From NCBI GenBank assembly GCA_047623945.1, contig JBLHOT010000004.1:1-64000 (forward strand): a stretch of DNA of 64,000 nt. Reading direction: 5' to 3'. The stretch comes from Arcticibacterium sp047623945. Lineage in GTDB: Bacteria; Bacteroidota; Bacteroidia; Cytophagales; Spirosomataceae. Made by a program: the position numbers and the translations under genes. A model generated the notes under the pieces. The model did no database searches. It was not told where the DNA came from and was given only the letters and a program-made list of their open reading frames with translations. Shown here piece by piece: positions 34,881 to 42,792 of the stretch (position 1 is its first letter; each line of letters starts with the position of its first letter).

Positions 34881-35360
34881 ATGATAAAAAGAAGCACATT
34901 GGAAAACCTACTAAAAGAACAGCATAAGGATGCTTTCTTTTGGGCCAAGCAATGTTGCCGACTAAAACCTGACGACACGGAAGATGTGCTGTAAGCGGCC
35001 TATTTAAAAATTCTGGAGGGAAAAGCCAAGTATAGTGAGAAGTCTAGTTTTAAGACTTGGCTATTTTCCGTCATTCGATTCACCGCCATCGATCATTTAA
35101 AGGGAAATGCTGTTTTTAGCTCTTTTGAAAATGTGGAGGTTGAGCATCCAGAAGAAGCAACTTATCAAGAGAGAAACTATGAGCAATTACTCGCACAGCT
35201 GCCTTCTAGGCAAAGTGAAGTATTGTTACTGGCCTTTTACCATGGCATGACGCTAGTGGAAATAGCCGAAAGTTCAGGATTGCATATTGGCACCGTAAGA
35301 ACACATTATACAAGGGGTAAAGCAGGTTTGAAGAAACTTTTATTAAAAGAAGAAGTATGA
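34881..35360 (+). pseudogene. ECF-type sigma factor with in-frame TAA
   Basis: A 160-codon frame from ATG 34881 to the TGA at 35358. Before the stop at 34992-34994 (codon 38) it reads …CCRLKPDDTEDVL, and after it AAYLKILEGKAKY; the family pattern is E-D-V-L-Q, so a CAA glutamine codon has become TAA by one C to T change. Downstream, FKTWLFSVIRFTAIDHLKG is region 2.4 and LPSRQSEVLLLAFYHGMTLVEIAE with HIGTVRTHYTRGKAGLKKLL is region 4. The C-terminal remainder begins at an alternative start near 35133, but without region 2 it should not act as a sigma factor. The next gene overlaps as ATGA. Confidence 0.85.
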
Positions 35361-35692
35361 AAGACAATTTGAATAAATTTTTCTCTGAAATGAGAAAGGC
35401 GGACGAAAAAGAAGGCGTTCCACCCTTTGAGGCGATGCTGCCAAAAGCAAAGGCTAAGAAAATGGTCCATCTGATATCAATCGGTATAGCGGCAGTCATA
35501 TTGGTACTTATGCTCTTTATTTTTAATCAGAATGAAACGGGTTCTTCCGAAGAATTATTGACAGAAAACGCTCTAATCATTGAGTTCAGTAATGAGAGCC
35601 CAGAGACGAATTTTACAAATTCCGATGAACCAGGAATGGATACTTGGGAATCTCCCACAGCGATTTTAATAGATGATTTTGCAGATTTTTAA
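35357..35692 (+). CDS. Putative anti-sigma factor (single membrane helix)
   Basis: A 111-residue protein. A charged N-terminal part of about 36 residues is followed by one membrane helix (LISIGIAAVILVLMLFIF) and an acidic periplasmic tail. Position decides the call: it overlaps the stop of the sigma gene as ATGA, and sigma/anti-sigma pairs are usually arranged this way. I see no zinc-binding H-x3-C-x2-C motif. The partner sigma gene is interrupted. Confidence 0.65.
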   Translation: MKDNLNKFFSEMRKADEKEGVPPFEAMLPKAKAKKMVHLISIGIAAVILVLMLFIFNQNETGSSEELLTENALIIEFSNESPETNFTNSDEPGMDTWESPTAILIDDFADF

Positions 35693-35711
35693 ACGATAAA
35701 TAAATACAATT

Positions 35712-36359
35712 ATGAAAAAGCCTTTTTTATTAACCTTAGTCCTTTTCTTGGCAATTGGGGCACAAGCCCAAGACGTCTTTAATAGTGAGTTATATTCTTC
35801 CGATTTAGTCTTAAGAAACAGATCAGAGATAGGATTATCAGATAAACAAGTAGAAAAAGTAAAGTCCATATACAATAAGAAAATTGCCGAGTTTAACTCC
35901 TTAAAATGGGATTTGGATGCTGAGATGGAAAGCTTAAAGAAGACACTTCAAGAAACTCATGTAAATAGTAAGGCCGCTCTAGAAAGGATGAAAATAGTAT
36001 CTGCCTTAGAAGAGAAACTTAAGCTGATGAAGTTAGAGACATTAATAGATATTAAGAACGAGCTAACCGAAAGTCAGCAGAATAAGCTTACCACACTTAA
36101 AGAAGATAAAGGTTCTTTTAACATAAAGCCAATCAGCGAGAATCCGAGGATTGTGATTCGAGGTGCCAAAGGTAAGAATGCCGCAAAACCTCTTTATTAT
36201 GTGATAGATAAGAATGGAGAAAGAAGAGTAAACGATATTGAAAATATTAAACCGGATAATATAGAAAGCATGAATGTATTTAAAGGTGAATCTGCGATTA
36301 AAACTTACGGAAAAGCTGGGGAAAATGGCGTGATAGTTATTAAGATGAAAGATAAGTAA
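35712..36359 (+). CDS. Exported Spy/CpxP-like helical protein with TonB-plug-like C-terminus
   Basis: A 215-residue protein with a signal peptide (LFLAIGAQAQ). Residues about 30-135 are helical (VEKVKSIYNKKIAEFNSL to IKNELTESQQNKL), resembling the LTxxQ-type periplasmic metal- and stress-binding proteins of the Spy/CpxP/ZraP group. The last 60 residues, KPLYYVIDKNGERRVNDIENIKPDNIESMNVFKGE, AIKTYGKAGENGVIVI, match the plug-like motif of TonB-dependent receptors that Bacteroidota reuse at the ends of peptidases and stress proteins. It follows the sigma/anti-sigma pair by 19 bases and is probably the module's effector. A terminator-like hairpin follows. Confidence 0.75.
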   Translation: MKKPFLLTLVLFLAIGAQAQDVFNSELYSSDLVLRNRSEIGLSDKQVEKVKSIYNKKIAEFNSLKWDLDAEMESLKKTLQETHVNSKAALERMKIVSALEEKLKLMKLETLIDIKNELTESQQNKLTTLKEDKGSFNIKPISENPRIVIRGAKGKNAAKPLYYVIDKNGERRVNDIENIKPDNIESMNVFKGESAIKTYGKAGENGVIVIKMKDK

Positions 36360-36381
36360 GTTCAGAAACGCATTCATAGAA

Positions 36382-36413
36382 AAGCCCTTTGATGTTATAT
36401 CGAAGGGCCTTTA
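36382..36413 (+). terminator. Probable terminator after the Spy-like gene
   Basis: GCCCTT (36384-36389) pairs with AAGGGC (36403-36408) around a 13-base loop, with CTTTAT after it. The stem is short and the U tract imperfect. Confidence 0.45.
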
Positions 36414-36632
36414 TATGTGTTATACTCGAATTATTGTCCTTGAATTATAATAAGGTCTCGACTTAGCTCGACCTGACATTGAGGGGCATTCACCGAAACC
36501 CAATTGATTGTCAGCCGAGTGAATACTAGAACCGTCACCTAGCTTCCAAATAGGCTCCTAGAAACCATAACTCCATAGACCTCCATATTACTCTTCAAAA
36601 AGAAAAGTCATTTTTTTGAGCGGCCACATTTC

Positions 36633-36998
36633 TTAAATGAATTGACAAAAATGCCAGAGTATGCCGCAAGGGTCATGCATGAAAAGTTCTCTACCGTAAT
36701 CAAAGGTCTTTATTTCAGTAAATCGTACATGCTTATATTTATCGTGTAAGCCTTTGGCAAGCAATTCTTCTTGGCATTTTTCGACATCATCTACCTCTAA
36801 AAAAACCATTAAATTGTGTATCCAGGCTTTAACATAATAGTCCTGTAAATAGAAAGAAAGTGTTTCACTGACCTTAAAAAGGCTCATCTTAGGATCTAGA
36901 ACTATTTCTTCAAATCCTAAAGAGGTGTAAAAAGCACGAGACTCATCAAAGTTTTTACTTCCTAAAAATGTTCTAATATTTTTGGCCTTATAGGTCAT
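36633..36998 (-). CDS. VOC-family (glyoxalase/bleomycin resistance) protein
   Basis: A 121-residue protein with paired beta-alpha-beta-beta-beta units: IRTFLGSKNFDESRAFYTSLGF and FLEVDDVEKCQEELLAKGL, ending RELFMHDPCGILWHF. This is a single VOC subunit that would dimerise; members bind metals or bleomycin-like compounds or act as isomerases. The start overlaps the decarboxylase stop as ATGA, so it is translated from that transcript. Substrate unknown. Confidence 0.8.
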   Translation of the reverse strand: MTYKAKNIRTFLGSKNFDESRAFYTSLGFEEIVLDPKMSLFKVSETLSFYLQDYYVKAWIHNLMVFLEVDDVEKCQEELLAKGLHDKYKHVRFTEIKTFDYGRELFMHDPCGILWHFCQFI

Positions 36999-38242
36999 AA
37001 AACTAACTCTGGCTGAGAATTTTTGATTGCATCTAAAAGTAGCATCAGTTTTTCAATGGTAACATGCTCCATTACCACAATTTTCAACCACTTAGGGTTT
37101 TTGTGATTGTCTGGAACCAGACCAAAACGTTTGGCTACTTCACTGTCAATACTGTGGTTTTTGATGGTCACAATATTGGACATTGGGTGACGGTAGTATT
37201 CAAGTCCTAAATTGGCTAAGTGCTCACAAAGCCATTGTGTTCTTCTCTGAAGGATATATACTTTTTCTGACCAACCATAAGGCCCATGTTTGCTTAGTAT
37301 CATCCAGGTGGCTATCACATTTGCTCCTGAACGACTGCCGATGAGTGTAAAGTCTTCCCCTTCTACATAACTAGCTTCTTCGGTGTTGGCGTACTTCATG
37401 AATCCTTTACGAATCATAAATACTCCAGTACCATACGGTGCCTGAGCCATCTTGTGGGCGTCTAATGAGAAAGAGGTAATCTTCTCGTTTTTGAAAGTCA
37501 GTTGGCTGTTCTCATCAGAAAAAGGATAATAGAAGCCGCCATATGCTCCATCTACGTGCAGTTTATAAGTACAATTTAAAGCTTCCAATGGTTTAACGAA
37601 ATCATCTACTTCGTCAACAGAGCCAAACATCGTTGTCATCATATTACAGACTACGATGAAATACTTTTTACCATCCTTCTTTGCCTGTATCAGTACTTTG
37701 CTGAGGCCGGCTTCTGTGATTTGGCGGTCGTCTTGACCAACAGGTACCTTATAGACGGGAACGGATAAAAGATTACCCGCTTTATACATGGAATAGTGAC
37801 TGTCTTCACTACAAATAATACAGATTTCGTCTCTATCAGCATTTTCTTCTGCCATGAAGTAATTGCGATAAATCCAGATGGCTTGTATGTTTCCTTCAGT
37901 GCCACCAGAGGCTATATAGCCATCATTTTGTAGAGGTTCTCCTTTGAGTATATCTACAGAGCATATTTCAATGAGTTCTTTTTCTATTTCATGCGTACCA
38001 GAAAAAGCTGATTCAGATTTACCCAAGGTATGGCAGCCTATATGATTGGGGTTTTGTACTAAACTCGTAATGAAGGGAGCATCTTTAAGAAATGAGGCGT
38101 CTTGGTTAAAGACTTTCTCATCGAGGTGGGTGGCAGGCATTCCTAAAAGGCTTTCCTCTTTGTAATTGATGTTTTGAGCTAAAGCACTAAATACCCTGGA
38201 TTTAATTTCTTCTTGAGATTTTTTCTTCCAATAAGTGTTCAT
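36995..38242 (-). CDS. PLP-dependent group II amino-acid decarboxylase-like protein
   Basis: A 415-residue cytoplasmic enzyme. The PLP motifs are KLHVDGAYGGFYYPF, which holds the conserved D-x-A and pyridine-binding aspartate, and FSLDAHKMAQAPYGTGVF, whose lysine forms the Schiff base. ASGGTEGNIQAIW fits the phosphate-binding part. The closest known relatives are decarboxylases of aspartate, glutamate, histidine or tyrosine; I do not choose between them. It is first of an overlapping pair with the VOC protein. Confidence 0.85.
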   Translation of the reverse strand: MNTYWKKKSQEEIKSRVFSALAQNINYKEESLLGMPATHLDEKVFNQDASFLKDAPFITSLVQNPNHIGCHTLGKSESAFSGTHEIEKELIEICSVDILKGEPLQNDGYIASGGTEGNIQAIWIYRNYFMAEENADRDEICIICSEDSHYSMYKAGNLLSVPVYKVPVGQDDRQITEAGLSKVLIQAKKDGKKYFIVVCNMMTTMFGSVDEVDDFVKPLEALNCTYKLHVDGAYGGFYYPFSDENSQLTFKNEKITSFSLDAHKMAQAPYGTGVFMIRKGFMKYANTEEASYVEGEDFTLIGSRSGANVIATWMILSKHGPYGWSEKVYILQRRTQWLCEHLANLGLEYYRHPMSNIVTIKNHSIDSEVAKRFGLVPDNHKNPKWLKIVVMEHVTIEKLMLLLDAIKNSQPELVL

Positions 38243-38520
38243 TGTTTTGGTATGAAATGAATATCCGGTAATGTGATATCGGAGGCCTCAAAGGTAGGCC
38301 TTTTTTCTTTGCTGAAAAGAAACAAAAGGCGGCTTGAGGTAGACCAAACTTATTTTAGCTGGAGTGTTTTTAAACAAGTTTACTCTCATAAGTTGCCGCT
38401 ATTGATTTGGGTCATTACCATCATTTCTTGATTTAGAAAAGGACTAGGTGATTAAGCAATTGGATCAAGGCGTTTTTGTTGACTACGACAATAAGCGAGA
38501 GCTCTGATTTGCTCCAAAGC

Positions 38521-39270
38521 CTATTTGCTATTGATGAATTCATTGAGTTCTTGAATGTGGTCTGTGCCAATGATGTCAACACCGATGTCTTGGAGAAGCT
38601 GCCAAAAGATAGTTTCGTCTCTAGTATTCCAAAACCTTAGCTTTTTATTTTCTTGGTGTATTTGATTTACAAAAGTGCTTAGCCTTTCTTTTTGAGACGG
38701 AGAAAGTTGTTGATTTATTCGCCATGGCTCCACCAATTGGAAGTTTGCAGAAATGATAGGCATCACAGCCGAATTAATGTTTTGATTTATATCAGAAAGC
38801 CTACCATCTACAAAGAAGTAAGGATAGACATTGCTATCCACTAATTCCATTCTTTCTACATCTCCACTTAGGATTATTTGAACTTTATGCTGGCCTAAGC
38901 TTTCTCCTCTTTTTAGAAAAAGACGGTCGTAACTAGAGACTAACTCATGTAATAAATCCAGTGTATTTTCTTGCCTGTTTTTTACATCAATAAAAAAATA
39001 TTGAAGAGAACTCTGCTTTTGAAAAGCTAGAGACAAAGGTTTTAGATAAAGGACTTCAAGTGTAGGTTTTTGATGGAGGTTTTTAGCATCATGAGACACT
39101 ATTAAACGTCCTTGAAACTCCGTAATGTCGGATTCTATAGAGTTAAAGTGATAAAGTAGGGCGGTTTCCAGTGGCTTTGCTTGTTCGTAGTCATTGTGAG
39201 AATGTTTAAGTGCCTGTCCTTCAGAAGAAAGATGAAATAACAGAAGCAGAAATCCCAAGCTAAATCTCAT
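38521..39270 (-). CDS. Exported glycerophosphodiester phosphodiesterase-like protein
   Basis: A 249-residue protein with a signal peptide (FLLLLFHLSSEGQA). LKHSHNDYEQAKPLETAL begins the PLC-like TIM barrel with the catalytic histidines, FNSIESDITEFQGRLIVSHD carries the E-x-D metal pair and the second histidine, and FIDVKNRQENTL follows. This matches the phospholipase C/GDPD-like family common in Bacteroidota. Substrate is probably a phosphodiester released from lipids. It is last of three minus-strand genes after the DUF721 gene, with 9 bases to the gene before it. Confidence 0.8.
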   Translation of the reverse strand: MRFSLGFLLLLFHLSSEGQALKHSHNDYEQAKPLETALLYHFNSIESDITEFQGRLIVSHDAKNLHQKPTLEVLYLKPLSLAFQKQSSLQYFFIDVKNRQENTLDLLHELVSSYDRLFLKRGESLGQHKVQIILSGDVERMELVDSNVYPYFFVDGRLSDINQNINSAVMPIISANFQLVEPWRINQQLSPSQKERLSTFVNQIHQENKKLRFWNTRDETIFWQLLQDIGVDIIGTDHIQELNEFINSK

Positions 39271-39279
39271 GGTCTTTAA

Positions 39280-39957
39280 TTAGTTTAATTTTTGAAAATC
39301 TTCCCAGGTTAGCTCTTCATAGCCGATTTTGTCTACAAAAACATTTACGGCAATGGCTTTTCCTAATTCACTCACCTTAATACCTTTATATTTTTTGGCA
39401 GTTCCTATAAATACGTTGTCCAGGATAGGCCAAACGGCTAAAGCAAGGGCTTGAGTAAAGCCATAACGATTTTTAGGTGTCAGGATCATGGAGGGTAAGA
39501 ATATACTTAACCTTTTAAAATTCAAGGCTTTTAATTCTTCTACCAACTCTCCTTTTGTCCTCAAATAAAAGGAGGAAGACTTAGCACTTATGCCTACGGA
39601 GGCTAAAAGTTCAAAATGCTCAATGCCCGCTTCTTTACAAGCCTTAGCAAAATTTATAACTGCTGTTTTATCAATCTTTAGGAAGGCCTCTTTACTTATT
39701 TTGGAGGGTTCGCCTACACCTAGGGTACAAATGGCAGCTGAGTGCCCCTTGGCAATTTCCGCATATGAACTAGGTTCATGAATGTCTATTTTATGCTGCG
39801 TTACACGTTCATCTAAAATATCTGCAACGGGCCTCCTACGCCCCAGCAATGTTAATGTCTTTAATTCCGAAATTGGCAAAAGAGATTGAATGGCTTGGCC
39901 ACCTACGGCTCCTGTTCCGCCCATCATTATTACGGATATAGACTTACTTTTTGACAT
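39280..39957 (-). CDS. NAD(P)-binding oxidoreductase-like protein (TIP30/HTATIP2-type)
   Basis: A 225-residue Rossmann protein. ISVIMMGGTGAVGGQAIQSLL is the nucleotide-binding G-x-x-G-x-x-G start, LLGRRRP the end of the second strand, HSAAICTLGVG the third-strand block, and FELLASVGISAKSSSFYLRTKGELVEEL supplies the S-x-Y-K-like site used by atypical short-chain reductases. Resembles TIP30-like proteins. Substrate unknown. It lies 10 bases after the DUF721 gene. Confidence 0.72.
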   Translation of the reverse strand: MSKSKSISVIMMGGTGAVGGQAIQSLLPISELKTLTLLGRRRPVADILDERVTQHKIDIHEPSSYAEIAKGHSAAICTLGVGEPSKISKEAFLKIDKTAVINFAKACKEAGIEHFELLASVGISAKSSSFYLRTKGELVEELKALNFKRLSIFLPSMILTPKNRYGFTQALALAVWPILDNVFIGTAKKYKGIKVSELGKAIAVNVFVDKIGYEELTWEDFQKLN

Positions 39958-39967
39958 GTATTAATGT

Positions 39968-40270
39968 TTAGATAAAAACTACCTCATTTACCAGTTCATG
40001 TCCCATTTCTCTATTTATTAAGCTAATCAATTTAGATTTAGCCAATACCAATTCTTGGCGGAGTGGTGCTGAAGTGATTCTTAAAAATAGGGTTCCACTT
40101 CTGACAAAAATCTTGTCGGTTCTAGATGCTATAGTTTGCCCCATGATTTTCTCCCAAGACGCGACCAAACTAGTCTCGTTAAATTTGGATTTCAAATTAA
40201 AGGAATCTAAAAAAGCATCTAGTGCTTCTTTCATAGGTACAGCATTTTGACTCCGCAGGCCTCGTTTCAT
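39968..40270 (-). CDS. DUF721 / DciA-like protein
   Basis: A 100-residue protein. The C-terminal domain ASWEKIMGQTIASRTDKIFVRSGTLFLRITSAPLRQEL is the DUF721 (DciA) fold; DciA helps load the replicative helicase DnaB in many bacteria that lack DnaC or DnaI. A short N-terminal tail precedes it. Found in conserved position next to yajC and nusB in this window. Confidence 0.85.
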   Translation of the reverse strand: MKRGLRSQNAVPMKEALDAFLDSFNLKSKFNETSLVASWEKIMGQTIASRTDKIFVRSGTLFLRITSAPLRQELVLAKSKLISLINREMGHELVNEVVFI

Positions 40271-40351
40271 TTGTATAGATAGTATTGAATTCTTGGTGCC
40301 TTAATTTACCTATAAAGAAGGGTTAAAGCAAGGCATAACTTGGCATGTGGG

Positions 40352-40386
40352 CCAAAGAAAACCTGCCGATCAGTAAATCGACAGGT
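40352..40386 (-). terminator. Intrinsic terminator after yajC
   Basis: On the minus strand ACCTG-T-CGAT pairs with ATCG-G-CAGGT with one mismatch (loop 6 bases), followed by TTTTCTTT. It ends the nusB-ytxH-DUF1573-yajC unit. Confidence 0.65.
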
Positions 40387-40407
40387 CCATTTTGTAAGTA
40401 GAGTAAA

Positions 40408-40689
40408 TTATATTTTTTTGCCTATGGCATTTTTCTCAAAAGTCAATTTCGCAGCTCCTCCAGTGGAAATTGTTACTGTAGTGTCATCTGACGCTACTAC
40501 TTTGCCATGCAGACCGCCTGAAGTCACGACCTCATCCCCTGGCTTTAGTTCATTTACCATTTTTTGTTGGTCTTTCTGCTTTTTTTGCTGTGGACGAATC
40601 ATGAAGAAATACATGACAGCAAACATACCTGCCATAAGAATTAAAAAGCTATAGTTGCTTGCTCCCGCCGCTGCTTGAAGTAATACCAT
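40408..40689 (-). CDS. yajC: Preprotein translocase subunit YajC
   Basis: A 93-residue inner-membrane protein. One N-terminal membrane helix (YSFLILMAGMFAVMYFFMI) is followed by RPQQKKQKDQQKMVNELKPGDEVVTSGGLHGKV, the conserved YajC cytoplasmic part, and a tail with ISTGGAAKLTFEKNAI. YajC binds SecDF-YidC and aids protein export. Length is normal. It is last in the nusB unit and is followed by a terminator. Confidence 0.92.
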   Translation of the reverse strand: MVLLQAAAGASNYSFLILMAGMFAVMYFFMIRPQQKKQKDQQKMVNELKPGDEVVTSGGLHGKVVASDDTTVTISTGGAAKLTFEKNAIGKKI

Positions 40690-40708
40690 TTTATTGATTG
40701 AGTTTAGG

Positions 40709-41140
40709 TTATTTTAAATCGGTTTCTGCTCCTTTTTGAGCTTCTACCATCGCCGTAAAAGTAAGGGTTTCATTCGAGTTTTGGGCATTAGAAAAAACAC
40801 CTACCGATTTCTTGTTCATTCCTACTTTACCAGCACTGTTAAAGTTTATCACGATTTCGTCTGTTTGGCCCACGCCCACAGCACCTAATGGCTTAGATGC
40901 CACGGTGCAGCCGCAAGAAACATTTACAGAAAGAATTTCTAAAGGGTCTGTACCTACGTTTTTAAACTTAAACGTGTGAGACACCTTATCTCCCTCAGTC
41001 ATACTACCGAAGTCAAAAGAATTTTCTTCGAATTCTATGATAGCGTTTGTGTTGGTTCCTGTGAAACTACTGTTCTCTGAAGTCGTCTGCTTACAGGCGG
41101 CTAGAAGAGCCACAATAAGGAATAGTCCTACTTTTTTCAT
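40709..41140 (-). CDS. DUF1573 lipoprotein
   Basis: A 143-residue protein. The lipobox LLAAC (lipidated cysteine 16) gives a periplasmic lipoprotein. DUF1573 is recognised by EFEENSFDFGSMTEGDKVSHTFKFKNVGTDPLEIL and the NVSCGCTV segment: an immunoglobulin-like fold found widely in Bacteroidota. Its role is unknown. It follows ytxH without any gap. Confidence 0.88.
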   Translation of the reverse strand: MKKVGLFLIVALLAACKQTTSENSSFTGTNTNAIIEFEENSFDFGSMTEGDKVSHTFKFKNVGTDPLEILSVNVSCGCTVASKPLGAVGVGQTDEIVINFNSAGKVGMNKKSVGVFSNAQNSNETLTFTAMVEAQKGAETDLK

Positions 41141-41470
41141 TTAAGATTTAGATTTGATTTGAGACATTAGACTCTCAACGTCATCCAGTAGTTTTTCAGC
41201 TTTTTCCCGGGCTTCAGTTACTACTTTCTTTCCCTCGGCTTTTGCCTTAGAATCTACGTCTTTTCCTCCGGCCATTTCTATAGCTACCTCGTCTCCTCTT
41301 TCTACGATGTCGTCAATAAACTCCTCTAACTGCACCCGGTATTTACCGAGTTTATCTGCCAATTTATCTCTTGTAACTTCCCCTTTTTCAGGAGCATATA
41401 AGATACCGATGGCTGTACCGGCTGCCAAACCTGCTATAAAAGCAAAAAATGAATTTGAAGATTTACTCAT
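41141..41470 (-). CDS. YtxH-domain protein
   Basis: A 109-residue protein. SSNSFFAFIAGLAAGTAIGILYAPEKGEVTRDKLADKLGKY is the YtxH domain: one membrane helix with a glycine-rich end, then a helical tail (about residues 60-109), probably coiled coil. In Bacillus YtxH is a general-stress protein; here its role is not known. It lies between nusB and the DUF1573 gene. Confidence 0.85.
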   Translation of the reverse strand: MSKSSNSFFAFIAGLAAGTAIGILYAPEKGEVTRDKLADKLGKYRVQLEEFIDDIVERGDEVAIEMAGGKDVDSKAKAEGKKVVTEAREKAEKLLDDVESLMSQIKSKS

Positions 41471-41532
41471 ATTCTATTGTGAATTATTACTTAAAACTAT
41501 CTTAAAAAGGCCTTTTAGGCAATAGTATGCCT

Positions 41533-42669
41533 TTATTTATTATCCAACATTCCTCTTCCGGATTTCTTTATTTCTCCATTGACCACTAACAGTTTGGAGA
41601 GTTTGTCTAATACGCCGTTAACAAACAAGCCACTCTTAGGAGTACTGTATTCTTTGGCTATTTCAATAATTTCATTGATGGTAACCTTAATTGGAATGGC
41701 AGAAAACTCTTTCATTTCTACCAAGGCCATTTTTAAAAGAACCTTGTCCGTTTCTGCAATACGTTCATACTCCCAGTTTTTTAAGCTAGGCATGATGTGC
41801 TGCATCAGTTCTTTTTCTTCTACAATACTATTTTTAAATAGCGTCAATAAGAAATCTTTTCGCTCCTGCCATGCTTCATCAGGACTAGCTATATTTAGCC
41901 CAGACTGCTCGTAGTTTTGAAAAGTATGAGCCACCATGGCTCTTAAAGTCTCTTTATCTTCTGACCAGTACAGATGCTCTTTTTCGAAAAAGTCAGAAGA
42001 GAGGCCATTCTTAAGGAAGATATTCTTAACCATGTATTTGAGCAGAGCAATCTCCTCTTCCAAGGTATGATTTCGTTTGCTGCAGTACTCTATATATTTG
42101 GCATTGACTTTCAAAACCTGATTATATAAACTTTTCAAGAAGTCGGTTTCTGTTTCCCAACGAAAGCTTTGCCTTATAATCATTAGTTCCAAGGCCTTAT
42201 TCTCCTTTAGTTCCTTCAATAGTTTATTAGAACCCAGTTTCGACTTCCCTTCGAAAGTTTTGTCTTTTTCTGCCATTTCTGCTAGAGCCAAATAAAGCCC
42301 CAAAAGCATAGCATACATATCAAAAACCTTATCCGCCTCTTTAATCACCCTGATCACAAGTCCCTGATAATCAATTCTGTTTTTATCTACGTAGAAATCA
42401 GAAGCTTCTTTAACAATATTTTTCACCTGAATAGGCTGTTCAAAATCGTCTTCGGTTGGGTATATGGAGAAATCGTCTGCCAATTGCTGAAGAGCTAGTT
42501 TAGAAAGCCCTTGTAGTTTGACTTTGTCTTGAAACTCCATAGAGTTCAAATCAGGAGCAAACTCTGCGTGAATTAAATCTTGAGCCAATAAAAAATTGGC
42601 TTTTCTAGATTGTTCGTATGCATATAAAGATTGCATAGCTCTAATTCTAATGAGTCGTCTGTTCAGCAT
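41533..42669 (-). CDS. nusB: Transcription antitermination factor NusB (long Bacteroidota form)
   Basis: A 378-residue protein, far longer than the about 140 residues of E. coli NusB. It begins NRRLIRIRAMQSLYAYEQS and the conserved NusB fold occupies the C-terminal part (MPSLKNWEYERIAETDKVLLKMALVEM, then IPIKVTINEIIEIAKEYSTPKSGLFVNGVLDKL). The long N-terminal and middle region is typical of Bacteroidota. NusB joins the rRNA antitermination complex. It heads the unit ending with yajC, with a -7-like box upstream. Confidence 0.9.
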   Translation of the reverse strand: MLNRRLIRIRAMQSLYAYEQSRKANFLLAQDLIHAEFAPDLNSMEFQDKVKLQGLSKLALQQLADDFSIYPTEDDFEQPIQVKNIVKEASDFYVDKNRIDYQGLVIRVIKEADKVFDMYAMLLGLYLALAEMAEKDKTFEGKSKLGSNKLLKELKENKALELMIIRQSFRWETETDFLKSLYNQVLKVNAKYIEYCSKRNHTLEEEIALLKYMVKNIFLKNGLSSDFFEKEHLYWSEDKETLRAMVAHTFQNYEQSGLNIASPDEAWQERKDFLLTLFKNSIVEEKELMQHIMPSLKNWEYERIAETDKVLLKMALVEMKEFSAIPIKVTINEIIEIAKEYSTPKSGLFVNGVLDKLSKLLVVNGEIKKSGRGMLDNK

Positions 42670-42697
42670 ATTTGGTCAAAGAACTGTTTGTACGGTG

Positions 42698-42705
42698 CAA
42701 AGATA
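42698..42705 (-). promoter_or_regulatory. nusB: Possible -7 box for the nusB operon
   Basis: On the minus strand the sequence is TATCTTTG, a match to TAnnTTTG, 28 bases before the nusB ATG. I did not find a TTG at -33. Confidence 0.35.
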
Positions 42706-42792
42706 ATTAAAAGCATTTGAAGATAAGTCGCTATTTGAGGCTATTTTTGAAAGATAGGTATATAATTAATCTAAGAATTGCTCTATCCTTAT

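Noticed and set aside
29922..34994. Recoding of TAG or TAA as an amino acid
   Set aside because: Both codons end many intact genes in the window at the expected family lengths.
38282..38307. Palindromic AGGCCT hairpin with T run upstream of the decarboxylase gene
   Set aside because: It is on the plus strand where no gene ends, and the stem is only six bases.
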